From positions 1-12,089 of the forward strand of contig JBLHGU010000146.1 of the NCBI GenBank assembly GCA_047615875.1: a DNA stretch of 12,089 bases, written 5' to 3'. The notes under the pieces are model-generated. The model worked only from the letters and a program-made list of their open reading frames with translations, did no database searches and was not told the DNA's origin. Every line of letters starts with the position of its first letter. Within the stretch, counting starts at the first letter, position 1. Below, piece after piece: positions 7,383 to 12,089 of this stretch. Position numbers and translations under genes: made by a program. This DNA comes from JBLHGU01 sp047615875. Lineage in GTDB: Bacteria > Pseudomonadota > Gammaproteobacteria > Arenicellales > CAJQKF01.

Positions 7383-7874
7383 TTAAGTCCGCCTGCGAAT
7401 CTTTATAATATCAGCTATTGGCTCAGCGTCAGGCACGGTGAACTCCTTTAGTTTGAGCTGAATAGCATCTGACATTATCGCAAGCTTTGGTTCTGGTTTC
7501 TGTACTATATGCATTTGCATTGATTCACAAACCGCTGCGGCATCGGACTCATCTCCGGCATACAAACGTTGTAGTAACTGGACTCGTTTAGCATCAAAAT
7601 CCAGCACGCAATTTTGCACTCTCGCAAAACCATCACCACGGACTTCCCGATAATAAAAACGATGGTCTTCCGCCACATAGAAAGTACCTCCGACAGTCTG
7701 TCTATAATGCTCGGTTATTCCTATGGCAAGCATGAAGTCATCGACTGCATAGCTAAATAACAAACCATAATAGGCATCGCGCAGATGTCCATTGTAGTCA
7801 ATCCACTCAGGCTGAATTTGGCATTGAAATAAGTGACCTTGCATTGAGTTTATAGTTACAGTTTTATTGTTCAT
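7383..7874 (-). CDS. Hot-dog fold acyl-CoA thioesterase-like protein
   Basis: A 163-aa protein of the 4-hydroxybenzoyl-CoA thioesterase-like superfamily, expected to hydrolyse an acyl-CoA thioester in the cytosol. The N-terminal motif PEWIDYNGHLRDAYY (residues 22-36) is the characteristic active-site helix start. VAEDHRFYYREV (67-78) and LDFDAKRVQLLQRLY (91-105) are the matching strands. The motif pattern resembles thioesterases found with carnitine/betaine catabolism genes, but no such genes are nearby, so the substrate is not assigned. It starts 30 bases after the HAD gene stop, and the two are probably one operon transcribed right to left. The ribosome binding site is weak. ATG 7874 is chosen, with Met11 as an alternative start. 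Confidence 0.85.
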   Translation of the reverse strand: MNNKTVTINSMQGHLFQCQIQPEWIDYNGHLRDAYYGLLFSYAVDDFMLAIGITEHYRQTVGGTFYVAEDHRFYYREVRGDGFARVQNCVLDFDAKRVQLLQRLYAGDESDAAAVCESMQMHIVQKPEPKLAIMSDAIQLKLKEFTVPDAEPIADIIKIRRRT

Positions 7875-7904
7875 TATGTAGAGCTCTTAAATAGCTTTTG
7901 GAAT

Positions 7905-8759
7905 TTACCAAGCCAGGGGTCCAGATACGAAAGTTGGTGACACCTGATACTCAGATACAAGCTTATCAATAGATTCATTATTTACGGGATTCAGAATATC
8001 TCGATGAATACCGCTAGCAATCAACAGAGAGTCAATGCCCGCGTGGTTTGCACCAACAACATCCGTAGCCATTGCATCACCGATCATAAGAACTTTCTTC
8101 GGGTCTGAAACCCCGGCTTCAGCCATAGCCTGTTGAAACACCTTCACATCGGGTTTGCCGAAACTAATTAACTCATTGCCACCCTGTTCAAGATAGGTCT
8201 GCGCTATAGAACCCGCCGAAATACCCAGAACACCACTTCGAACAGCAACTAAATCGGGGTTGGCACAAACCATTGGCAAATCAAGTTCCACCATTTGGCA
8301 GATCAATGGATTGAGCGGTTCTACTCTTAAGGGAATGCCTTCCGGAACACCAGTAGTCAAAACAAAATCGGCATCAGCAAGAGAGTCTTGCCAAGTACAA
8401 CCAAGACCATTACAAAGCGTCCGACTGCGTGGAGAACCAAGGTAGTAACCATTACGCCATCTCATTCGACTTACCGTCTGTTCGTAGAGAAACTGCCAGG
8501 TTAATTCACCTGATGAAAGAAGTGAACTATATAGATGGGTTGGTATGCCAGCGTGTGATAGCTGAGCTTCAAGTAAACTTTTTCGTCGTGCAGCATTCGA
8601 AAGCAATATGATTGGCACATGCAGAGCGGATAACTTCTGCAAGCAGTGTAAAGCAGGAGAAAACACCTGTCCTCCATCATACAGCACTCCCCATATATCA
8701 ATCAGTAATAACTGATATTCTTTAACGAGGCCTTTAACACCCTTAACTATTTGTGTCAT
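7905..8759 (-). CDS. HAD superfamily subfamily IIA phosphatase
   Basis: A 284-aa cytosolic phosphohydrolase of the NagD-like type (resembling TIGR01459). Motif I is LLIDIWGVLYDG with nucleophile Asp21; the second Asp is replaced by Trp, as is usual in this subgroup. Motif II is LLSNAARR (52-59), motif III Lys202 in FGKPD, and motif IV MIGDAMATDVVGA with Asp228 and Asp233. The cap domain lies between motifs II and III. The frame is open further upstream to 8909, but the family start MTQIVKGVKG at 8759 is chosen because the upstream 50 codons show no homology. The physiological substrate is unknown. It lies upstream of the thioesterase in the same direction. The ribosome binding site is weak. 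Confidence 0.9.
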   Translation of the reverse strand: MTQIVKGVKGLVKEYQLLLIDIWGVLYDGGQVFSPALHCLQKLSALHVPIILLSNAARRKSLLEAQLSHAGIPTHLYSSLLSSGELTWQFLYEQTVSRMRWRNGYYLGSPRSRTLCNGLGCTWQDSLADADFVLTTGVPEGIPLRVEPLNPLICQMVELDLPMVCANPDLVAVRSGVLGISAGSIAQTYLEQGGNELISFGKPDVKVFQQAMAEAGVSDPKKVLMIGDAMATDVVGANHAGIDSLLIASGIHRDILNPVNNESIDKLVSEYQVSPTFVSGPLAW

Positions 8760-8992
8760 TGGAAATATCTTTATGCATTTTGAATACAAAGTGTTTTTTG
8801 GCAGTCGGTAATTATATGAGGCCAATCGCGCTGAATGATTATACCTTGCTGGTGAAAATACCGGAGGTTGCATCCTGCGCAGATATGACCAGCATTGAGA
8901 TAATGACATCTAACGATGGATCGTTCGGCTATGAAATAGAAACTTTTCGTCCCGCAATCGACCTGTGCTGCTCTAAGAGAGCATTTAGCTCA
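8760..8992. other. Intergenic region between the HAD gene and the CRISPR array (array trailer side)
   Basis: No gene is recognised. A plus-strand frame (from ATG 8816, MRPIALNDYTLLVKIPEV) is somewhat protein-like but runs straight into the CRISPR repeats, so it is not accepted as a gene. A short hairpin (GCTCT-AAG-AGAGC, 8970-8982) lies just beyond the degenerate terminal repeat. The promoter of the HAD gene should lie here, but I see no strong match. Confidence 0.35.
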
Positions 8993-9090
8993 GACTCAAT
9001 CCACACGCCCATGAAGGGCGCGACCCGTCATACCGTTGTTGTATGGGTCCGGTACGTCGTTTCAATCCACACGCCCGTGAAGGGCGCGAC
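8993..9090 (-). CRISPR. Type I-C CRISPR array with two repeats and one spacer
   Basis: Two 32-base repeats, 8993-9024 and 9059-9090, flank a 34-base spacer at 9025-9058. In transcription sense (minus strand) the repeat starts GTCGCGCCC and ends GTGGATTGAAAC, the I-C pattern, with an internal CGCCC/GGGCG stem. The repeat nearer cas2 (9059-9090) is intact in form. The other differs at three positions, two of them at the ATTGAAAC end, as expected of a leader-distal terminal repeat. The array therefore reads from the cas2 side leftward. Only one spacer is kept. Without a search its target is unknown. Confidence 0.88.
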
Positions 9091-9262
9091 AGCTGCATTC
9101 CATCCCTTTGACTATCAAAGCATAATATATATTTCCGCTAACAGATAGGATGCAGGTAAAGAAATTCCTAATTATAAAAGAACAATTATTTTCTTATTAT
9201 TTATCAATGCTATAGGGCATCGCTAACCTCCCGGCTATTTCATGATAACCGAAGGTTAGCGA
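9091..9262 (-). promoter_or_regulatory. CRISPR leader region
   Basis: The 172 bases between the intact repeat and the cas2 stop. This is the leader position for the array, where new spacers would be added and array transcription starts. It is AT-rich, with a TATATATTATG stretch about 30-45 bases from the repeat that might be a -10 region. No well-spaced -35 box is evident. The cas2-proximal part is a large hairpin. Confidence 0.5.
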
Positions 9263-9263
9263 T
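9219..9263. repeat. 11-bp perfect inverted repeat right after cas2
   Basis: ATCGCTAACCT (9219-9229) and AGGTTAGCGAT (9253-9263) are perfect complements, and CGG/CCG (9232-9234/9249-9251) extends the stem after a small internal loop. The arm reaches into the cas2 stop codon. No T-run follows on either strand, so it is not a standard terminator. It may protect the cas mRNA 3' end, terminate by another route, or mark the leader boundary. Confidence 0.55.
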
Positions 9264-9556
9264 CAAAGAATCAAGGGATCACGCAATGAGTCTGCAACTA
9301 CTTTCGTCCCTATATGCTCGACTTTCTGTCGGCCTTTTTTACCCAGATAATAAAACCTCAAGCTGTCTTCTTCTGGGTCGAATATTTCTATTAATGTACT
9401 CTTCAAACTGACCATTTGGGCCGGGGTTACTTCACATTCGAATACTGAGTTCTGTACTCGCATTCCGTAGTCGAGACCGGTTTTAGCAATATTTCGTAGT
9501 CGCCGCTTCCCTCCCGGAGAAACAACACTGACATCGTAAGTTATTAATACCAGCAT
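9263..9556 (-). CDS. cas2: CRISPR-associated endoribonuclease-like protein Cas2 (type I-C)
   Basis: A 97-aa protein of normal I-C length that pairs with Cas1 in the spacer-integration complex. It begins MLVLITYDVS with the conserved Asp8 at the end of the first ferredoxin-fold strand. GKRRLRNIAKTGLDYGMRVQ and SVFECEV follow in the family order, and RFYYLGK lies in the second half. The frame is open upstream to 9631 inside cas1, but ATG 9556 is chosen because it gives the canonical start and lies 2 bases after the cas1 stop. No key residue is missing and the gene looks intact. It is the last gene of the operon. Confidence 0.93.
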   Translation of the reverse strand: MLVLITYDVSVVSPGGKRRLRNIAKTGLDYGMRVQNSVFECEVTPAQMVSLKSTLIEIFDPEEDSLRFYYLGKKGRQKVEHIGTKVVADSLRDPLIL

Positions 9557-9558
9557 GG

Positions 9559-10575
9559 TTACTTTAAATAATACGGCGGGTAAAATTCGGTATCGCCTCG
9601 CAGATGCCGAGCCAGTAGCATGGCCTGACAATGAGGCAACAAACCTACAGGAACCTTTTCCTGAAAATATGGATGCATGATTTCAGTCTGCTTACGTTCC
9701 TGCCAGGCTGTTAGTAATTCCTTCCTGGCATTGTCTTTTAATCGTACGGCGCCGCTGCCTTCTGTGACAAAATCTTTTGCTTTTACCTGTTGACGGTTTA
9801 TCAGGGTTAGTACAAACCGATCAGCCCATGGCGCTCGAAATTCTTCGAGCAGGTCAAGCGCCAGGCTTTTTCTACCCGGCCTGTCCTGGTGTAGAAAGCC
9901 TACGTAAGGATCAAGCCCAACTCCCTGTAAAGCTGACGAACATTCGTGAGTAATCAACGTATAGGCAAAGGACAATAAAGCATTCACTGCATCAGTAGGA
10001 GGACGTCGCACACGGCCCCCAAACTCAAACCCACTACTTCGAAGTAATTCATTAAATATCGAAAAGTATCGACTTGCCGCTTCACCTTCAATTCCCATCG
10101 TCTCGGCAACGGAAGCTGCCTGCTTTACCCGGCGCAGACTAGAAGCCAACTGGCTGATGACTATCTGGATCATCGGATTCTCGCCATGATTACGTATTTC
10201 ACGTTGTAAGACAGCCCTGCCGTTAGACAGCTTGGCCGCCACCATTAAACGCGCAATAGATACTGATTTCTCCTCGTCATCGGCCCATCGATATTGAGTT
10301 CGACGTAACAGCACATTGCCGCTTTGCTGGCCTTGCACACTGGCGAGAAACTTTCCATATTCACTGTAAAACGCTAGCCCTATGCCCTGCTCACCGCAAT
10401 AGCCCATTAAAAAAGGCGAGACCGAAACCTGACCGAAACACAAAATATTGGCAATACTGATAGCTGGGAACTGCGCCAGTTTTTCTTTCCCCTGTTTTAC
10501 AACGATAGTTTCGCGCTCTTTATGTAGATAACTCTCCTGTCGAGTTATGTATAGTGTGTTGAGCATTTTTTTCAT
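9559..10575 (-). CDS. cas1: CRISPR-associated endonuclease/integrase Cas1 (type I-C)
   Basis: A 338-aa full-length Cas1, the integrase that inserts new spacers at the leader-proximal repeat. The metal-site residues are present: Glu165 in GIEGEAASRYF, His229 in FLHQDRPGR, and acidic Asp241/Glu244/Glu245 in SLALDLLEEFR. The N-terminal beta domain (MKKMLNTLYIT through LAFYSEYGKF) is complete. ATG 10575 overlaps the cas4 TGA (ATGA), and AAGGAG at 10592-10587 lies 11 bases upstream, supporting this start. cas2 follows after 2 bases. No lesion is seen, so the protein could be made even though cas4 is broken. Confidence 0.96.
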   Translation of the reverse strand: MKKMLNTLYITRQESYLHKERETIVVKQGKEKLAQFPAISIANILCFGQVSVSPFLMGYCGEQGIGLAFYSEYGKFLASVQGQQSGNVLLRRTQYRWADDEEKSVSIARLMVAAKLSNGRAVLQREIRNHGENPMIQIVISQLASSLRRVKQAASVAETMGIEGEAASRYFSIFNELLRSSGFEFGGRVRRPPTDAVNALLSFAYTLITHECSSALQGVGLDPYVGFLHQDRPGRKSLALDLLEEFRAPWADRFVLTLINRQQVKAKDFVTEGSGAVRLKDNARKELLTAWQERKQTEIMHPYFQEKVPVGLLPHCQAMLLARHLRGDTEFYPPYYLK

Positions 10576-11052
10576 TGGTTAAATAACTCCTTCACATAGT
10601 CGCCTGAATGATCCCGACTAAAGGTGCCTGGCTCGCATAAGTCAATTAGTGAGCAGGCCCGACATCTTTGTTTGTCGGCTATCGGCGGCGGTGTCCTTCC
10701 AGACACAGAGCCTGGGCGCAGAGTTGAATTTTGTCCCAGTCCTCCTGCTTCGGCTTACCTCGCTTGTATTCCACAGGAAAATACTTATTTGGTGGGTAGC
10801 CCTCTATTTCGAGTAAATCCAACTTACCAGTGAGACCGAGTTGTTTGGACTGCACAGCAACCCCACGTTCGAATCGTGTATTGCCGCGTTGCTCGGGCTC
10901 GCAACTATCCACTCGTTCGTGTAACAGGTTGCCATGTGCCGTAAAATAATTTTCCGCCCAGGCTTGTTCTACGTGAATTAAAGCAACTGGCGCGGGCAAA
11001 AAGCGTAGTGTTGTAGTGCAGAGATTAAGACAGGTCTACCAGAGTCGTCCAT
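10572..11052 (-). pseudogene. cas4: Cas4 gene with a one-base frameshift and an internal deletion
   Basis: Cas4 is a RecB-like, iron-sulfur nuclease that helps select and trim prespacers. Three frames are needed to read it. From ATG 11052 come MDDSGRPVLISALQHYAFCPRQ, and then a frame break at about 10984-10986 where one base and probably a Cys codon were lost; that frame stops at 10980-10978. The next frame gives ALIHVEQAWAEN, LTGKLDLLE, VEYKRGKP and DKIQLCAQALCLE, the RecB motifs, and stops at 10679. The third gives TPPPIADKQRCRACSLIDLC (Cys-x2-Cys-x5-Cys cluster) to the TGA at 10572. Between the second and third pieces some 50-60 family residues are missing. The reconstructed length is about 160 codons against just over 200 usually. 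It starts 4 bases after the toxin stop, and its stop overlaps cas1. Confidence 0.9.
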
Positions 11053-11056
11053 AATT

Positions 11057-11308
11057 CTATTTCAACCGATTCGCCCAATAACCCGGCTTACGGTGCTGAT
11101 GAGCCACTGCCAATATCAAAATGTGATCTAGCTCAATCGAATACAGAAGCTTATAGGGGAATTTATGTAGCAAGCATTTTCTGATTCTAAGCACCGCCGC
11201 TTTTACTTCGAACATAAACCTTTTGCCTAAGCCATCAAATTCCGTTTCATAGAAATCTGCCGCATCATCCAACTCATGTTTGGCCAATTTTGCAAAAACA
11301 ATGCGCAT
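11057..11308 (-). CDS. RelE/ParE-family toxin, apparently shortened by an in-frame deletion
   Basis: An 83-aa protein of the RelE/ParE toxin superfamily, which cleaves ribosome-bound mRNA or poisons gyrase depending on branch. The N-terminal MRIVFAKLAKHELDDAADFY, GLGKRF (27-31 region) and the C-terminal CLLHKFPY (45-52), AVAHQHRKPGYW (67-78) match the family. Between LRI (40-42) and RKCLLHKFPY about 15 residues usually present, including a conserved Pro/Trp stretch, are absent without loss of frame. The toxin may therefore be inactive. Its ATG overlaps the antitoxin stop by one base (TAATG), the usual coupling. It ends 4 bases before cas4, with no terminator between. It is typed as a gene because the frame is intact. 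Confidence 0.8.
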   Translation of the reverse strand: MRIVFAKLAKHELDDAADFYETEFDGLGKRFMFEVKAAVLRIRKCLLHKFPYKLLYSIELDHILILAVAHQHRKPGYWANRLK

Positions 11309-11514
11309 TATTCTTCCCGAAAGACTTCCTCCATCGACACCCCTTCAAGTCGACCTTCCCGATAAGCACTTAATCGATTTTCAGCTTCTTTAGCCCAAAT
11401 TTCATCCAACTGTCGATCAGGCTTATCAAGACTATTTAACAGGCTTTCTACAATTAGGAAGCGTTCTTCTGGCTTAAGCGCCATGGCCTGTTTCAAAATA
11501 TCTTTACTACTCAT
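11308..11514 (-). CDS. Antitoxin of the addiction-module family paired with RelE/ParE toxins
   Basis: A 68-aa protein, MSSKDILKQAMALKPEERFL, then IVESLLNSLDKP and a charged C-terminus ending SMEEVFREE. It matches the short addiction-module antitoxins (TIGR02574 type) that bind and neutralise RelE/ParE toxins and usually repress their own promoter. It has normal length for the family and no visible lesion. The stop overlaps the toxin start. It lies 66 bases downstream of the cas7 stop in the same direction, so the pair sits within the cas operon. The ribosome binding site is weak. Confidence 0.85.
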   Translation of the reverse strand: MSSKDILKQAMALKPEERFLIVESLLNSLDKPDRQLDEIWAKEAENRLSAYREGRLEGVSMEEVFREE

Positions 11515-11546
11515 AGTCTAAATCTCTGTCAAATTGTTACCTATTA

Positions 11547-11576
11547 AGGATAGTCTTTTCCGTTCATTAAATACAA
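11547..11576 (-). promoter_or_regulatory. Weak candidate promoter for the toxin-antitoxin pair
   Basis: In the 66-base cas7-antitoxin gap, read on the minus strand, TTGTAT (11576-11571) and TATCCT (11552-11547) are 18 bases apart, each matching the consensus at four to five positions. The gap also contains an imperfect CTAT/ATAG symmetry. If real, this promoter could also drive cas4-cas1-cas2. Confidence 0.2.
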
Positions 11577-11580
11577 CTTT

Positions 11581-12089
11581 CTAAAAACCGTCTATCTCTT
11601 CAGGAGTTAGTCCTTCCAGGTTGGCCAAGGCATAGCTACCATCAGGATTAACCGATAATGTCCGATGAACTTTAGCGGATGAATATTGACCAGATCGACA
11701 GTTGTAAGGCCACCAGATTAATTTTTCAACGGCCATGCTACCTTCTGGTCTAGCTGATGAGGCATCACCTTCAAACAGCCGAGGTAATACAGACTTTATT
11801 TTCTCGGCGTCTTCATCACTGAAACCCGTTCTCTCGGCTAGTTGTGGCGTCATACCGCCAAATGCTACATAGATCGCTTTATCGACCCGATGTTTCATTC
11901 CCATCGTATCCGAGCTCTTCTTACTGCCATCACCTTCGCCACTGACACTTTTTGTAATTTGCGTACTAGTAATACTTACAGGCTCTACACTAAATGCCGA
12001 CTGAATCGATACAGGCCCACAGATGGGGATCGATACGCCATCTTTTGTTTCACTTTTGAATGCGAATAACTGCCCAAAAGTTCTGACAT
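11581..12089 (-). CDS. cas7: Type I-C Cascade backbone protein Cas7 (Csd2), C-terminal part, cut by the window edge
   Basis: The minus-strand frame is open from the right edge to the TAG at 11581-11583 (169 codons visible). Cas7 forms the crRNA-covering filament of the interference complex. Near the edge it reads VRTFGQLFAF, followed by ICGPVSIQSAFSVEPVSITS and a Gly/Ser-rich loop. SDTMGMKHRVDKAIYVAFGG follows, then LAERTGFSDEDAEKIK and SSARPEGSMAVEKLIWWPY, ending EGLTPEEIDGF. This is the order seen in Csd2 proteins (RTFG, GPV-Q-AF-SV-P-SIT, TMGxKH, KTGFS). An internal Met at 11904 is not a start. No lesion is visible in this part. The N-terminal part and any cas8c, cas5 and cas3 genes would lie to the right. 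Confidence 0.88.
   Translation of the reverse strand, partial: VRTFGQLFAFKSETKDGVSIPICGPVSIQSAFSVEPVSITSTQITKSVSGEGDGSKKSSDTMGMKHRVDKAIYVAFGGMTPQLAERTGFSDEDAEKIKSVLPRLFEGDASSARPEGSMAVEKLIWWPYNCRSGQYSSAKVHRTLSVNPDGSYALANLEGLTPEEIDGF

Noticed and set aside
8760..8909. N-terminal extension of the HAD phosphatase to 334 aa
   Set aside because: The added 50 residues show no HAD homology, and the family start MTQIVKGVKG follows at 8759.
8753..9148. A 131-codon plus-strand open frame across the CRISPR array
   Set aside because: It contains the translated repeats (SIHTPMKGAT and SIHTPVKGAT), so it is an artefact of the array, on the strand opposite to its transcription.
9557..9631. N-terminal extension of Cas2 into cas1
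   Set aside because: Canonical Cas2 begins MLVLITYDV at 9556, and the extension only re-reads the cas1 C-terminus in another frame.
11541..11553. CTAT/ATAG symmetry as the antitoxin operator
   Set aside because: The arms are only 4 bases and would be expected by chance.

Overview
The window looks like a piece of a Proteobacterial genome, most likely a gammaproteobacterium. The reasons are a LipJ-type hydrolase-cyclase fusion, cyclase-TolB-TPR proteins, remnants of a TAXI-TRAP transporter with a divergent LysR gene, a subfamily IIA HAD phosphatase beside a hot-dog thioesterase, and a type I-C CRISPR-Cas locus. Base composition is moderate. Several genes carry internal deletions, frameshifts or truncations, which suggests a lineage that is losing DNA, such as a host-associated or otherwise reductively evolving one. 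That lifestyle is an inference.

Left part (1-2769): the 5' end of an unrecognised minus-strand reading frame is preceded by a small hypothetical frame. Divergent from these is a short-chain dehydrogenase/reductase whose catalytic Tyr position is Phe. Next comes an alpha/beta-hydrolase fused to a class III nucleotide cyclase domain.

Middle part (3061-7366): two further cyclase-homology genes flank a graveyard. The first is a cyclase-TolB-TPR gene broken by an internal deletion of about 92 bases. Its 3' end runs into the cut end of an antisense LysR gene fragment. Divergent from that fragment are two fragments interpreted as a TAXI-TRAP receptor and a TRAP permease start, with an intact terminator between them. 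The last gene (5558-7366) is an intact cyclase-TolB-TPR protein, but its cyclase domain lacks several catalytic residues.

Minus-strand part (7383-12089): a thioesterase and a HAD phosphatase probably form a two-gene operon. To their right lies a type I-C CRISPR locus read right to left: cas7 (cut by the window edge), then an antitoxin-toxin pair, then cas4, cas1, cas2, a leader, and an array of only two repeats and one spacer. The toxin-antitoxin pair sits inside the cas operon. Its toxin gene stops 4 bases before cas4, so the adaptation genes may be expressed with it. The toxin appears to have an in-frame deletion, and cas4 has both a one-base frameshift and an internal deletion. cas1 and cas2 look intact. 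The cas3, cas5 and cas8c genes would lie beyond the right edge, if they exist.

The strongest points for follow-up are the toxin-antitoxin pair embedded between cas7 and cas4, the doubly broken cas4, the one-spacer array, the repeated pattern of small deletions inside genes, and the cluster of three different cyclase-homology proteins.
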